From Allobosea lathyri (GTDB lineage Bacteria > Pseudomonadota > Alphaproteobacteria > Rhizobiales > Beijerinckiaceae), in the NCBI RefSeq assembly GCF_900108245.1, contig NZ_FNUY01000003.1, positions 541,629 to 605,628 of the forward strand: a DNA stretch of 64,000 bases, read 5' to 3'. Made by a program: the position numbers and the translations under genes. Positions within the stretch are counted from its first letter, which is position 1, and each line of letters begins with the position of its first letter. Shown here in pieces: positions 11,260-20,699 of this stretch. The notes beneath the pieces are model-generated. The model saw only the letters and a program-made list of their open reading frames with translations. It was not told the origin of the DNA and ran no database searches.

Positions 11260-11655
11260 GTGATCATTGATCCGCTTGGAGATATGCTGACCCGCATCCG
11301 CAATGCGCAGATGCGGCGCAAGTCGCGCGTTTCGACGCCTGGCTCGAAGCTTCGGGCCCGCGTGCTCGACGTGCTTCAGACCGAGGGCTACATCCGTGGC
11401 TACTCTACAACCGAGTTCGGCAATGGCCGGACCGAGTTCGATATCGAGCTGAAGTACCATGAGGGACAGCCGGTCATCCGGTCGATCTCCCGTGTGTCGA
11501 AGCCCGGCCGCCGCGTCTATTCTTCGGTGGAAACGATGCCGCGCGTGGCCGATGGCCTTGGCGTGACCATCATTTCGACGCCGAGGGGTGTGATGCCCGA
11601 TCATCTTGCCCGCGAGCAGAACGTGGGCGGCGAAGTGCTTTGCAAGGTCTTCTGA
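11260..11655 (+). CDS. rpsH: 30S ribosomal protein S8
   Basis: The 131-residue S8 starts with GTG (11260) behind GAGGAGG, giving [22 protein letters not shown]; the usual family start is only one or two residues different. The RNA-binding C-terminal half is clear ([38 protein letters not shown]). In E. coli S8 represses the spc operon through an rplE leader; a matching site was not looked for in detail. Confidence 0.96.
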   Translation: MIIDPLGDMLTRIRNAQMRRKSRVSTPGSKLRARVLDVLQTEGYIRGYSTTEFGNGRTEFDIELKYHEGQPVIRSISRVSKPGRRVYSSVETMPRVADGLGVTIISTPRGVMPDHLAREQNVGGEVLCKVF

Positions 11656-11688
11656 CCTTTCACGCCGCTCGTTTTCAGGAGAAATCCA

Positions 11689-12222
11689 ATGTCTCGTATC
11701 GGAAAGAAGCCGGTCCCGGTTCCCGCTGGCGTTACCGCCAACGTTGCCGGCCAGCTCGTCAAGATCAAGGGCGCGAAGGGGGAACTCTCCTTCGAAGTGC
11801 CCGATGACGTCTCGGTTGCGTTCGAGGACGGCTCGATTGCCGTTCAGCCGCGTTCGCAGACCAAGCGCGCCCGCTCGCTCTGGGGCACGTCCCGTGCCCG
11901 CGTCGCCAATCTCGTGATTGGCGTCACCAATGGTTTCGAGAAGAAGCTCGAGATCAACGGCGTCGGCTACAAGGCCGCCGTCAACGGCAAGGTGCTCAAG
12001 CTGTCGCTCGGCTACAGCCACGACATCGACTATGCGATCCCGGAAGGTGTCGCCATCGTCACGCCGAAGCCGACCGAAATCGTCATCACCGGCATCGATA
12101 AGCAGGTTGTTGGCCAGACCGCCGCCGAAATCCGCGACTATCGCGGACCCGAGCCCTACAAGGGCAAGGGCGTCAAATACGCCGGCGAATTCATCTTCCG
12201 CAAGGAAGGGAAGAAGAAGTAA
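11689..12222 (+). CDS. rplF: 50S ribosomal protein L6
   Basis: The 177 residues start [33 protein letters not shown] and end in the L6 signature [31 protein letters not shown]6 sits near the factor-binding stalk base. A TTCAGGAGAAATCC site precedes the ATG. Five bases separate it from rplR. Confidence 0.97.
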   Translation: MSRIGKKPVPVPAGVTANVAGQLVKIKGAKGELSFEVPDDVSVAFEDGSIAVQPRSQTKRARSLWGTSRARVANLVIGVTNGFEKKLEINGVGYKAAVNGKVLKLSLGYSHDIDYAIPEGVAIVTPKPTEIVITGIDKQVVGQTAAEIRDYRGPEPYKGKGVKYAGEFIFRKEGKKK

Positions 12223-12227
12223 ACGCC

Positions 12228-12593
12228 ATGAGCAGCAAGCAGACAGAGAACACTGCGCGCCGCAAGGCTCGCGTCCGCCGCGCCATCAAGGCAGTTGCCA
12301 ATGGCCGCGCCCGCCTGTCGGTGCATCGCACCGGCAAGCAGATCTATGCCCAGATCATCGACGACGCGAAGGGTGTCACCGTCGCGTCGGCCTCGAGCCT
12401 GGACAAGGACATCCGCGGCGACATCAAGTCGGGCGCGAATGTCGAGGCCGCGACCGCGATCGGCAAGCTGATTGCCGAGCGCGCCGTCAAGGCTGGCGTC
12501 AAGGACGTGGTCTTCGACCGCGGCTCCTATATGTATCACGGCCGCGTCAAGGCGCTGGCCGAAGCAGCCCGCGAAGGCGGTCTGAACTTCTGA
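12228..12593 (+). CDS. rplR: 50S ribosomal protein L18
   Basis: This 121-residue 5S rRNA-binding protein has [50 protein letters not shown] and the terminal [26 protein letters not shown], which is strongly conserved. The spacer to rpsE (148 bases) contains a long hairpin. Confidence 0.97.
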   Translation: MSSKQTENTARRKARVRRAIKAVANGRARLSVHRTGKQIYAQIIDDAKGVTVASASSLDKDIRGDIKSGANVEAATAIGKLIAERAVKAGVKDVVFDRGSYMYHGRVKALAEAAREGGLNF

Positions 12594-12600
12594 GGATCTG

Positions 12601-12648
12601 TGCATCGCTCCCCAAAGCGGTTCTCCGCTTTGGGGATCGAGCGGTGCA
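12601..12648. repeat. Long hairpin between rplR and rpsE
   Basis: Arms CCCCAAAGCGG and CCGCTTTGGGG (11 bp, TTCT loop) are extended outward by TGCATCGCTC versus GATCGAGCGGTGCA with small mismatches. The form resembles a mobile palindromic repeat rather than a terminator, because no T run follows the outer arm. A second short stem (GTTC/GAAC near 12661-12680) comes next. Confidence 0.55.
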
Positions 12649-12741
12649 TTTTGAGTGCTTGTTCGGCATTGCCGCTGAACAGGTGACGCTCGAGCGAGCG
12701 GCGGGGCTTGATGCTTCGTCCGCGCAAGTAAGAGGAATGAC

Positions 12742-13305
12742 ATGGCTAGAGAGCCGCATGGTCGTCAGGATCGCGAAGAGCGCGATTCCGAATTCGTGGA
12801 CCGCCTGGTCCACATCAACCGCGTCGCCAAGGTGGTGAAGGGTGGGCGTCGCTTCGGCTTCGCAGCGCTCGTCGTCGTCGGCGACCAGAAGGGCCGCGTC
12901 GGCTTCGGCCACGGCAAGGCCCGTGAAGTTCCGGAAGCGATCCGCAAGGCGACTGAAGCCGCCAAGCGCGGTCTCGTCCGCATCCCGCTGCGCGAAGGCC
13001 GTACGCTTCATCACGACGTTCAGGGCCGTCATGGCGCTGGCAAGGTCGTGCTGCGCGCGGCTCCGGCTGGTACCGGCATCATCGCCGGCGGCCCGATGCG
13101 CGCCGTCTTCGAGGCGGTCGGCATGCAGGACGTGGTGTCGAAGTCGCTCGGCTCCTCGAACCCCTACAACCTCGTCCGCGCCACTTTCGACGCGCTGAAG
13201 AACGAGGACAGCCCGCGTGGCGTCGCCGCGCGTCGGTCCCTGAAGGTTTCGGCTCTGCAGACGCGTCGCCGCGATGCAGGCACCGATGCCGTGGCCGAAG
13301 CGTGA
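12742..13305 (+). CDS. rpsE: 30S ribosomal protein S5
   Basis: The 187-residue S5 has the N-terminal double-stranded RNA-binding fold ([48 protein letters not shown]) and the C-terminal part with [43 protein letters not shown]. It helps form the mRNA entry pore and fidelity centre. The ATG is preceded by AAGAGGAATGAC. Confidence 0.97.
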   Translation: MAREPHGRQDREERDSEFVDRLVHINRVAKVVKGGRRFGFAALVVVGDQKGRVGFGHGKAREVPEAIRKATEAAKRGLVRIPLREGRTLHHDVQGRHGAGKVVLRAAPAGTGIIAGGPMRAVFEAVGMQDVVSKSLGSSNPYNLVRATFDALKNEDSPRGVAARRSLKVSALQTRRRDAGTDAVAEA

Positions 13306-13315
13306 GGGTGGTATC

Positions 13316-13510
13316 ATGGCAAAAGCTAGAACCACTGTCGTCGTCGAGCAGATCGGTAGCCCGATCCGCCGCGAGGCTTCGCAGCGCCAGACCCTGATCG
13401 GTCTCGGCCTGAACAAGATCCGTCGGCAATCGACCCTGGTCGATACGCCTGCTGTGCGTGGCATGATCGACAAGGTCAGGCACCTCGTGCGCGTCATTGA
13501 CGCGAAGTGA
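13316..13510 (+). CDS. rpmD: 50S ribosomal protein L30
   Basis: The 64-residue product begins at the ATG of [35 protein letters not shown], with GAGGGTGGT just upstream. The frame is open 14 codons further up but that part overlaps rpsE and is not L30-like. The core [29 protein letters not shown] is typical. Confidence 0.96.
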   Translation: MAKARTTVVVEQIGSPIRREASQRQTLIGLGLNKIRRQSTLVDTPAVRGMIDKVRHLVRVIDAK

Positions 13511-13522
13511 GGAGGGGCGACC

Positions 13523-13999
13523 ATGAAACTCAACGATATCCGTGACAACGAAGGCGCACACAAGTCGCGCATCCGTGTCGGCCGTGGCATTGGCTCCGGC
13601 AAGGGCAAGACCGGTGGACGCGGCGTCAAGGGCCAGAAGGCTCGTGCCGGCGTGGCGGTCAAGGGCTTCGAAGGCGGTCAGATGCCGCTGTATCGTCGCC
13701 TGCCCAAGCGCGGCTTCCACAACCTGTTTGCCAAGGATCTGAACGAGGTCAACCTCGGTCGCATCCAGCAGGCGGTTGAAGCCGGCAAGCTCGACGCCAA
13801 GGGCGCGGTTACGATCGAGGCGCTCGTCGCCGCCGGCGTGATCACTCGCCAGGCCAAGGACGGCGTCAAGATTCTCGGCGTCGGCGAACTCAAGGCGAAG
13901 CTCGCCTTCGAGGTGTACGGCGCGTCGAAATCGGCCGTCGAGGCCATCGAAAAGGCCGGCGGCTCGGTCAAGATTCTGGCTGCCGCTTCACAGGCGTGA
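13523..13999 (+). CDS. rplO: 50S ribosomal protein L15
   Basis: The 158-residue L15 shows the Gly/Lys-rich N-terminal arm ([27 protein letters not shown]), the [18 protein letters not shown] turn, and the folded C-terminal half ending in KILAAASQA. It is followed by 155 bases with two hairpins before secY. Confidence 0.97.
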   Translation: MKLNDIRDNEGAHKSRIRVGRGIGSGKGKTGGRGVKGQKARAGVAVKGFEGGQMPLYRRLPKRGFHNLFAKDLNEVNLGRIQQAVEAGKLDAKGAVTIEALVAAGVITRQAKDGVKILGVGELKAKLAFEVYGASKSAVEAIEKAGGSVKILAAASQA

Positions 14000-14003
14000 A
14001 TCT

Positions 14004-14060
14004 AGCGCTTACATGAGCGCTTGCGAACGGCGGCCGGGCCAGAAGCCCAGGCCGCCGTTC
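14004..14060 (+). promoter_or_regulatory. Two hairpins between rplO and secY
   Basis: A small stem AGCGCTT/GAGCGCT (14004-14022) is followed by a strong one, GAACGGCGGCC/GGCCGCCGTTC (14025-14060), with a further GGGC/GCCC inside its loop. There is no T run, so it is more likely an mRNA stability or attenuation element than a full terminator. Confidence 0.45.
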
Positions 14061-14154
14061 GACTGTTTGACTGAGCCTGATGCCGGAGAGCGCGACGCGT
14101 TTTTCGGGCGACATCAGGCTTCAATGATCGACTTTCGACCCAAGGACCGGACGC

Positions 14155-15492
14155 ATGGCATCGGCGGCTGAACAGCTTGCTTCAAACCTGAACTTCGGTG
14201 CGTTCGCCAAGGCGGACGAGCTGAAGAAGCGCATCTGGTTCACGCTTGGCGCGTTGATCATCTATCGGCTTGGCACCTACATCCCGCTGCCGGGCATGAA
14301 TCCCGACGCGGTCGCGGATCTGTTCAAGCAGTCGCAGACCGGCGTGCTTGGCCTGTTCAACATGTTTTCCGGCGGCGCCGTCGGCCGGCTTGCGATCTTC
14401 GCGCTCGCGATCATGCCGTACATCTCGGCCTCGATCATCGTGCAGCTGCTCTCCAGCGTGATCCCGACCTTCGAGGCGCTGAAGAAGGAAGGCGAGCAGG
14501 GCCGCAAGATCCTGAACCAGTACACGCGCTACCTGACGCTCGTCCTGGCGGTCTTCCAGGCCTATGGCATCGGCGTGGGCCTGCAGGGCTCGGGCAATCT
14601 CGTGCTGGAGCCGGGGCCGTTCTTCCTCCTCTCGACCACGATCACGCTCGTCGGCGGCACGATGTTCCTGCTCTGGCTCGGTGAGCAGATCACCAGCCGC
14701 GGCATCGGCAACGGCACGTCGATGATCATCTTCTCCGGCATTATCGCGGAATTCCCCTCGCAGCTGGCGCAGACGCTCGAACTCGGCCGCCAGGGCGCGA
14801 TCTCGACCGGCCTGCTGCTGCTGATCCTGGTGATGGCGATCTGCGTCATCGCCTTCTGCGTGTTCATGGAGCGGGCCCAGCGCCGCCTCCTGATCAACTA
14901 TCCCAAGCGCCAGGTCGGCAACCGCATGTATGAGGGGCAGACCTCGTTCCTGCCGCTGAAGCTCAACACCGCCGGCGTCATCCCGCCGATCTTCGCCTCG
15001 TCGCTGCTGCTGCTGCCGACGACCATTGCGAGCTTCTCGCAGGCTTCGGGTGGCACCGGTGTCCTGTCGGTGATCGCGACCTATCTGGCCCATGGCCGGC
15101 CGCTATTCATGGTTCTCTATGCGGCGCTGATCATCTTCTTCTGCTTCTTCTACACCGCGATCGTGTTCAATCCGGTCGAGACGGCGGACAACCTCAAGAA
15201 GCATGGCGGCTTCATGCCGGGCATCCGGCCGGGCGAGCGTACGGCCGAGCATATCGACCGGGTGCTGACGCGCATCACGGTGCTCGGAGCCGGCTATTTG
15301 ACTATCGTCTGCCTTATCCCCGAGTTCATGATCACCTATGCCCAGATACCGATCATTCTTCTGGGCGGTACGTCGCTGCTGATCGTGGTGACGACGACGA
15401 TGGACACCGTGGCACAGGTCCACGGACATTTGCTGGCCCATCAATATGAGGGGCTGGTCAAGAAGGCCAAGCTGCGAGGGGCGAAGCGCTGA
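14155..15492 (+). CDS. secY: Protein translocase subunit SecY
   Basis: This is the pore subunit of the Sec translocase in the inner membrane, 445 residues with about ten hydrophobic segments. TM1 is preceded by [25 protein letters not shown]; the plug/TM2 region has [32 protein letters not shown]; the cytoplasmic loops carry [16 protein letters not shown] and [32 protein letters not shown], both contact sites for ribosome and SecA in known structures. The last codon overlaps the adk start by one base. Confidence 0.97.
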   Translation: MASAAEQLASNLNFGAFAKADELKKRIWFTLGALIIYRLGTYIPLPGMNPDAVADLFKQSQTGVLGLFNMFSGGAVGRLAIFALAIMPYISASIIVQLLSSVIPTFEALKKEGEQGRKILNQYTRYLTLVLAVFQAYGIGVGLQGSGNLVLEPGPFFLLSTTITLVGGTMFLLWLGEQITSRGIGNGTSMIIFSGIIAEFPSQLAQTLELGRQGAISTGLLLLILVMAICVIAFCVFMERAQRRLLINYPKRQVGNRMYEGQTSFLPLKLNTAGVIPPIFASSLLLLPTTIASFSQASGGTGVLSVIATYLAHGRPLFMVLYAALIIFFCFFYTAIVFNPVETADNLKKHGGFMPGIRPGERTAEHIDRVLTRITVLGAGYLTIVCLIPEFMITYAQIPIILLGGTSLLIVVTTTMDTVAQVHGHLLAHQYEGLVKKAKLRGAKR

Positions 15493-16076
15493 TGCGATTG
15501 ATATTCCTGGGGCCGCCGGGGGCGGGTAAAGGCACTCAGGCTGCGCGCATCGTCGCGAAGCACGGAATTCCGCAACTTTCCACGGGCGACATGCTTCGCG
15601 CGGCCGTGGCTGCCGGCACGCCGGTCGGCATCAAGGCCAAGGCGGTGATGGATGCGGGCGGGCTCGTCTCCGACGAGATCGTCATCGGCATCGTCGCCGA
15701 CCGAATCGAAGAGGCCGATGCCAAGAAAGGCTTCATCCTCGACGGCTTCCCGCGCACGCTGGCGCAGGCCGAGGCACTCGACGCGATGCTTCAGTCCAAG
15801 GGCGTCAAGCTCGACAAGGTGCTGGAGCTCAAGGTCGACCAGACCAAGCTCGTCGATCGCATCGTTAAGCGCGCCGAAGAGGCGAGGGCAGCCGGGCAGC
15901 CGGTTCGCAGGGACGACGATCCGGAGGTCTTCAAGGCGCGGCTCGAGGCCTATAACCGCGACACGGCCGTCGTGGCCCCGTATTACGCCAAGCGTGGCCA
16001 GCTGACCGATATCGACGGCATGCAGCCGATCGACGCGGTGACAGTCGCGATCGAGAAGGCCTTGGCAGGGCTTTGA
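15492..16076 (+). CDS. adk: Adenylate kinase (short-lid type)
   Basis: The 194-residue enzyme interconverts ATP + AMP and 2 ADP. The P-loop is [10 protein letters not shown] (residues 7-16), followed by [19 protein letters not shown] and [14 protein letters not shown] of the AMP site, and [20 protein letters not shown] of the lid side. The zinc-type LID insertion is absent, which explains the short length relative to the 214-residue E. coli enzyme. It is coupled to secY by a TGATG overlap. Confidence 0.96.
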   Translation: MRLIFLGPPGAGKGTQAARIVAKHGIPQLSTGDMLRAAVAAGTPVGIKAKAVMDAGGLVSDEIVIGIVADRIEEADAKKGFILDGFPRTLAQAEALDAMLQSKGVKLDKVLELKVDQTKLVDRIVKRAEEARAAGQPVRRDDDPEVFKARLEAYNRDTAVVAPYYAKRGQLTDIDGMQPIDAVTVAIEKALAGL

Positions 16077-16121
16077 TTTCGCCCAAGGTTTGCTCTTGGC
16101 ATGAATCTTGGTCGCGGCGGG

Positions 16122-16150
16122 TTGACTCGTTGCGGCCGAGAGGTTAACGA
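16122..16150 (+). promoter_or_regulatory. Candidate promoter of the rpsM-rpsK-rpoA-rplQ unit
   Basis: TTGACT (16122-16127) and TAACGA (16145-16150) lie 17 bases apart in the 244-base adk-rpsM spacer. The position, about 170 bases before rpsM, would leave a long leader that also contains GCGAGAAG/CTTCGCG-type stems. Read by eye. Confidence 0.35.
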
Positions 16151-16320
16151 CCCGACTTCCGGTTTCATGAGAGCGATGCCGTTACCTTCGCGAGAAGGGG
16201 CGACGTCGCATTCTCGCGTGGACCGTTCGACACCCCGCATAGGCCGGTCTCCACCGGCGCGAGGTTATTTTTCACCGCCGCCGCACCAATGGGTGCCTCG
16301 GCCGACATGGAGAAGAGACT

Positions 16321-16689
16321 ATGGCTCGTATCGCGGGCGTTAACATTCCGACCGGCAAGCGCGTCGTCATCGGCCTGCAGTACATCCACGGCATCGGTGC
16401 TCAGAAGGCCAAGGAAATCTGCGAGAAGGTCGGCATCGCCGACGAGCGTCGCGTCAACCAGCTGACCGACGCCGAAGTCCTCCAGATCCGCGAGACGATC
16501 GACCGCGACTATCTTGTCGAGGGCGATCTGCGCCGTGAAGTCTCGATGAACATCAAGCGCCTGATGGACCTCGGCTGCTATCGCGGCCTGCGTCATCGTC
16601 GCTCGCTGCCGGTTCGCGGCCAGCGCACCCATACCAACGCCCGTACCCGCAAGGGCAAGGCGAAGCCGATCGCCGGCAAGAAGAAGTGA
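16321..16689 (+). CDS. rpsM: 30S ribosomal protein S13
   Basis: The 122-residue S13 ([38 protein letters not shown]) ends in the basic tail [24 protein letters not shown] that reaches the P-site tRNA. A GGAGAAGAGACT site precedes the ATG. The next gene, rpsK, is displaced by 174 bases because a palindromic repeat sits between them. Confidence 0.97.
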   Translation: MARIAGVNIPTGKRVVIGLQYIHGIGAQKAKEICEKVGIADERRVNQLTDAEVLQIRETIDRDYLVEGDLRREVSMNIKRLMDLGCYRGLRHRRSLPVRGQRTHTNARTRKGKAKPIAGKKK

Positions 16690-16715
16690 TTTTCGGCTGA
16701 GCCGAAGATTTCAAC

Positions 16716-16811
16716 CGTCATGCCCGGGCTTGACCCGGGCATCTCGGCCCGGAGAGGCAGCTGCTGCCTCTCTCTCTGCAAGAGATGGTCGGGTCAAGCC
16801 CGAGCATGACG
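16716..16811. repeat. Palindromic dispersed repeat inside the ribosomal operon
   Basis: Arms of about 30 bases (16716-16745 and 16782-16811) are near-perfect inverted copies built on the word CGTCATGCCCGGGCTTGACC. The same word recurs near 28979, 46667, 48815, 49485 and 62548. It is a REP/MITE-like family, here lodged between rpsM and rpsK and transcribed with them. A small TTCGGCTGAGCCGAA stem lies just before it. Confidence 0.8.
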
Positions 16812-16863
16812 CTCTACTCCCCAGCGCCTGGCATCACGGGCGCGCCTGAAGGATGGAAGACCT

Positions 16864-17253
16864 ATGGCCAAGGAAGCCCAACGCGTCCGTCGTCGCGAAC
16901 GCAAGAACATCGTCTCTGGCGTCGCGCATGTGAACGCCTCGTTCAACAACACCATGATCACCATCACCGACGCGCAGGGCAACACGATCTCGTGGTCGTC
17001 CGCCGGCACGATGGGTTTCAAGGGTTCGCGGAAGTCGACTCCCTATGCGGCGCAGGTTGCCGCTGAGGACGCCGCCCGCAAGGCTGCCGAGCACGGCATG
17101 CGCACGCTGGAAGTCGAAGTCACCGGCCCGGGTTCGGGTCGTGAATCGGCTCTGCGCGCTCTGCAGGCCGCCGGCTTTACCGTCACCTCGATCCGCGACG
17201 TGACGCCGATCCCGCACAATGGCTGCCGGCCGCGCAAGCGCCGTCGCGTCTGA
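16864..17253 (+). CDS. rpsK: 30S ribosomal protein S11
   Basis: The 129 residues contain [56 protein letters not shown] and the conserved end [41 protein letters not shown]11 lies in the platform near the mRNA exit. A GGAAGACCT site precedes the ATG. Confidence 0.97.
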   Translation: MAKEAQRVRRRERKNIVSGVAHVNASFNNTMITITDAQGNTISWSSAGTMGFKGSRKSTPYAAQVAAEDAARKAAEHGMRTLEVEVTGPGSGRESALRALQAAGFTVTSIRDVTPIPHNGCRPRKRRRV

Positions 17254-17341
17254 CGCGTAACGATTGGGGCGCCCGCACCGGCGGGCGCCAGTACGGGGCG
17301 GCCCGCCGCCGCCATTGCATTGAAGCACCAGGAGTGCGGTC

Positions 17342-18358
17342 GTGATCAGCAAAAACTGGCAGGATTTGTCCAAGCCTAACAAGCTCGAAATCAAGGTCGG
17401 AGACGACCCGAAGCGTCTGGCTACCGTGATCGCGCGTCCGCTGGAGCGTGGCTTCGGCATGACGCTCGGCAACGCGCTTCGCCGCGTGCTGCTCTCCTCG
17501 CTTCAGGGCGCGGCCGTCACCGCCGTCCAGATCGACGGCGTTCTGCATGAATTCTCGTCGATCCCCGGCGTTCGTGAAGATGTCACCGACATCGTCCTCA
17601 ACATCAAGGCCATCGCGGTCAAGATGCAGGGCGAGGGCCCCAAGCGCATGACCCTGCGCAAGACCGGCCCGGGCACCGTCACCGCGGGCGACATCAACAC
17701 CATCGGCGATGTCTCGATCCTGAACCCGGACCTCGTGCTCTGCACGCTGGACGAGGGCTCCGAGATCCGCATGGAGTTCACGGTCAACACCGGCAAGGGC
17801 TATGTGCCTTCCGAGCAGAACCGTCCGGAAGATGCGCCGATCGGCCTGATCCCGGTCGACAGCCTGTATTCGCCGGTCAAGAAGGTGTCCTACCGCGTCG
17901 AGAACACCCGCGAGGGCCAGAATCTCGACCGCGACATGCTCACCCTGAACATCGAGACCAACGGCTCCGTGACCCCCGAGGATGCTCTGGCGCTCGCCGC
18001 CCGCATCCTGCAGGACCAGCTCGCGGTGTTCATCACCTTCGAGGAGCCGCGCAAGGAAGAGGCCGTCTCGACCGCGCCGCAGCTGCCCTTCAACCCGGCA
18101 CTGCTCAAGAAGGTCGACGAGCTCGAGCTTTCGGTGCGTTCGGCGAACTGCCTGAAGAACGACAACATCGTCTATATCGGCGACCTCATCCAGAAGTCGG
18201 AGGGCGAGATGCTGCGCACCCCGAACTTCGGCCGCAAGTCGCTGAACGAGATCAAGGAAGTGCTCGCCACCATGGGCCTCCACCTCGGCATGGACGTGAC
18301 CGGCTGGCCGCCGGAGAACATCGAAGAGCTCGCGAAGCGCTTCGAGGAGCATTACTGA
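17342..18358 (+). CDS. rpoA: DNA-directed RNA polymerase subunit alpha
   Basis: The 338-residue subunit starts with GTG behind CAGGAGTGC. The N-terminal dimerisation domain ([29 protein letters not shown], residues 30-60) nucleates polymerase assembly. The C-terminal domain (about 250-330; [45 protein letters not shown]) binds UP elements and activators. All regions are intact. As usual in alphaproteobacteria, rpsD is not between rpsK and rpoA. Confidence 0.98.
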   Translation: MISKNWQDLSKPNKLEIKVGDDPKRLATVIARPLERGFGMTLGNALRRVLLSSLQGAAVTAVQIDGVLHEFSSIPGVREDVTDIVLNIKAIAVKMQGEGPKRMTLRKTGPGTVTAGDINTIGDVSILNPDLVLCTLDEGSEIRMEFTVNTGKGYVPSEQNRPEDAPIGLIPVDSLYSPVKKVSYRVENTREGQNLDRDMLTLNIETNGSVTPEDALALAARILQDQLAVFITFEEPRKEEAVSTAPQLPFNPALLKKVDELELSVRSANCLKNDNIVYIGDLIQKSEGEMLRTPNFGRKSLNEIKEVLATMGLHLGMDVTGWPPENIEELAKRFEEHY

Positions 18359-18471
18359 TCCGGCCGGCGCGGGCTCGTTCCGCGCCAGTCTCCCGCACGG
18401 CGCATCAGCGCCGGAGCATAAAGGACGGCCGTACCGTGGCACGGCGGCCGTAAGCACGAAGGAGCCATCCA

Positions 18472-18888
18472 ATGCGTCACGGTTTTCGCGGTCGTCGTTT
18501 CAACCGCTCGGTCGAGCATCGCAAGGCGATGTTCGCCAACATGTCCCAGGCCCTGATCAAGCACGAGCAGATCACCACCACGCTCCCGAAGGCCAAGGAC
18601 CTGCGTCCGGTCGTCGAGAAGCTGATCACGCTCGCCAAGCGCGGCGACCTGCATGCCCGCCGCCAGGCGATCGCGCAGATCAAGGACGTCGTTCTGGTCG
18701 GCAAGCTCTTCGCGGTGCTCGGCCCCCGCTACAAGGAGCGTAACGGCGGCTACCTTCGCATCATGAAGGCCGGCTTCCGCTTCGGCGACAACGCCCCGCT
18801 CGCCGTCATCGAATTCGTCGATCGCGACGTCGACGCCAAGGGCAAGGATTCCGGCCCCGTCTTCACGGCTGAAGACGAAGCGGCCTGA
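18472..18888 (+). CDS. rplQ: 50S ribosomal protein L17
   Basis: The 138-residue L17 begins [58 protein letters not shown] and ends in an acidic tail ([14 protein letters not shown]). It is the last gene of the ribosomal block; the terminator lies 27 bases past its stop. Confidence 0.97.
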   Translation: MRHGFRGRRFNRSVEHRKAMFANMSQALIKHEQITTTLPKAKDLRPVVEKLITLAKRGDLHARRQAIAQIKDVVLVGKLFAVLGPRYKERNGGYLRIMKAGFRFGDNAPLAVIEFVDRDVDAKGKDSGPVFTAEDEAA

Positions 18889-18914
18889 GCCGTTTCCACA
18901 GTTCGACAGCTTTC

Positions 18915-18944
18915 AAAGGGCGGCCCTCGGGTCGCCCTTTTTCT
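18915..18944 (+). terminator. Rho-independent terminator after rplQ
   Basis: An 8-bp stem AAAGGGCG/CGCCCTTT around a 10-base loop is followed by TTTCTGTTTTC. It is correctly placed to end the alpha operon transcript. Confidence 0.85.
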
Positions 18945-19074
18945 GTTTTCGGGTGAACTGCCGCAAGGGCATTGATCGCGGTGATTATTGCTGCGGCGCG
19001 CTATTTTTCAGCCACAGCCCGAATGCTAGCGTCTCCTGATCCGGTTCGTCTGCAGCCGGGAGCGGGAGACGGGC

Positions 19075-20043
19075 ATGACGACGATTTCGAAGCTGGGTGG
19101 TTTGGCCGTCCTCGCGGGGCTGGCCTTCGCGCCGCCCACCATGGCGCAGGACAAATATCCGTCCAAGGCGATCACGATGATCGTGCCGTTCGCCGCCGGC
19201 GGCTCGTCTGATGTCATTGCCCGCCTTGTCGGTGACGAGATGGGCCGGGTGCTCGGCCAGCGCATCGTCATGGAGAATATGGGCGGGGCAGGCGGGGCGA
19301 CCGCCCTGACGCGCGCGTCGCGGGCCGAGCCTGACGGCTATACGATCGTGATCGGCAATAGCGGCACCAATGCCGCCTCCTATTCGATCTACCCCGACCT
19401 GAAATACACGCAAGCCGATTTCACGCCGATCGGCCTTGTCGCAAAGACATCGCCCATGATCGCTTTGAAGCTGGATTTCCCGGCCAGGACTCTGACCGAA
19501 TTCCTGGCCTATGCGAAGGCCAATCCCGGCAAGATCAGCCTTGGCCATGCCGGTGTCGGTTCGTCGAATTATCTGATCTGCCGCAATTTCATCAAGGCGG
19601 CGGGCGTCGATGTGGCGCTGGTCAGCTATCGCGGCGCGGGACCTGCGCTGAACGATCTCATGGGCGGCCAGATCGACGGGGTCTGCGATGCCGCGACTTC
19701 GCTGTCGGGCGCCGTGCAGGGCGAGAAGGTGAGGGCGCTCGTCGTCGCAACGCCGAGCCGGCTGGCCAGCCTCCCTGATGTGCCGACCTCGCAGGAGGCG
19801 GGGCTGCCGGCGTTCCAGGCGCAGGGCTGGAACGCGCTCTTCGCGCCCAAGGGAACGCCGGAGCCGGTGATCGCGAGGCTGAATGAGGCTTTGCGCACAG
19901 CGCTTTCGAGCGCGACGCTGCAAAATCGATTCAAGGAGCTCTCATCCATTCCGCCGGGCGCGGACGAGCTTGCCCCGTCCTTCGTCGCCGCGATGGTTCC
20001 CCGCGAGATCGAGAAATATCGACTGCTCCTGCAGGAGAAGTGA
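19075..20043 (+). CDS. Bug-family solute-binding protein (tripartite tricarboxylate transporter type)
   Basis: The 322-residue protein has a signal peptide (LAVLAGLAFAPPTMAQ) and then KYPSKAITMIVPFAAGGSSDVIARLVGDEMGRVLGQRIVMENMGGAGG, the hallmark of the Bug/TctC family. NPGKISLGHAGVGSSNYL, YRGAGPALNDLMGGQIDGVCD and LPDVPTSQEAGLPAFQAQGWNALFAPKGTP are the other family blocks. Members bind small carboxylates in the periplasm; the ligand cannot be predicted. No TctA/TctB membrane genes are adjacent, so it is an orphan receptor, as is common for this expanded family. Confidence 0.9.
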   Translation: MTTISKLGGLAVLAGLAFAPPTMAQDKYPSKAITMIVPFAAGGSSDVIARLVGDEMGRVLGQRIVMENMGGAGGATALTRASRAEPDGYTIVIGNSGTNAASYSIYPDLKYTQADFTPIGLVAKTSPMIALKLDFPARTLTEFLAYAKANPGKISLGHAGVGSSNYLICRNFIKAAGVDVALVSYRGAGPALNDLMGGQIDGVCDAATSLSGAVQGEKVRALVVATPSRLASLPDVPTSQEAGLPAFQAQGWNALFAPKGTPEPVIARLNEALRTALSSATLQNRFKELSSIPPGADELAPSFVAAMVPREIEKYRLLLQEK

Positions 20044-20074
20044 GCCGGTCGAAGCTCTGATCGGGCAATGAATG

Positions 20075-20100
20075 AGGCGGCCTTCGGGGCCGCCTTTTTT
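20075..20100 (+). terminator. Terminator shared by convergent genes
   Basis: AGGCGGCC/GGCCGCCT with a TTCGG loop and a run of six T. It lies between the Bug-type gene (plus) and the BLUF gene (minus); the T run favours the plus direction. Confidence 0.85.
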
Positions 20101-20110
20101 GGTGTCTCGT

Positions 20111-20551
20111 CTATGCCTTCGCAGGGGACGTTTCCGCCGGCCGCCCGGCCAGCTCCGCCGCGAGATCGAGCAGGGTGTCCGGCTGCTGCGCGTTGAGATC
20201 TGTCTCGGGCGTGACGCCATAGAGACCGAAGATGAAGGTCGTCGTCTCGTCATGCTCGGCGAGGCCCATCGACCAGCGCGGGAAGGTCCGTTCCGCAATC
20301 GCTTCTTCCGAGAGCAGGCGAATTGCGGTGTGGCGGGGATCGACCACGATCCGGCCATAGGTCTCGGCAATATTGGCCTGCGCGCCCTCCAGCACCTGTG
20401 CGAAGGCTGCCGGTGTGGCCAGGAGAAATCCGGTCACATCGTTCTGGTCGTTGAAGCGCCGCGCGCTGGCGACGACGCGGCTGAGTTCGTCGCGACGCAT
20501 GGCCTCGACGAGCCGGCTTTCGCTGGCATAAACAAGACGAATCAGGCTCAT
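20111..20551 (-). CDS. BLUF-domain blue-light sensor protein
   Basis: The 146-residue protein is a stand-alone BLUF domain that should bind FAD and sense blue light. The residues of the photocycle are present: Tyr8 (LVYAS), Asn34 (RRFN), Gln52 in FAQVLEG, and the WSM segment with Trp93 and Met95. DPRHTAIRLL and RTFPRWSMGLAEHD complete the fold. About 45 residues follow the core, with no recognisable output domain, so signalling would be through partner proteins. It is divergent from the HtrA-like protease gene, sharing a 148-base upstream region. Confidence 0.9.
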   Translation of the reverse strand: MSLIRLVYASESRLVEAMRRDELSRVVASARRFNDQNDVTGFLLATPAAFAQVLEGAQANIAETYGRIVVDPRHTAIRLLSEEAIAERTFPRWSMGLAEHDETTTFIFGLYGVTPETDLNAQQPDTLLDLAAELAGRPAETSPAKA

Positions 20552-20699
20552 CAGGGCTGCTCCTTCGCAGCGTGTATCGGGCTTGCGGCAATTGGGATGC
20601 GGTTTCTGGGAACCGGACCGGTACCGAGATGGTAGAGTGAGTGCGATGTGGGAGGTTCAACGCCAAACCCCGCGCTTTTGTTTCATCGTGAGGACCAGC

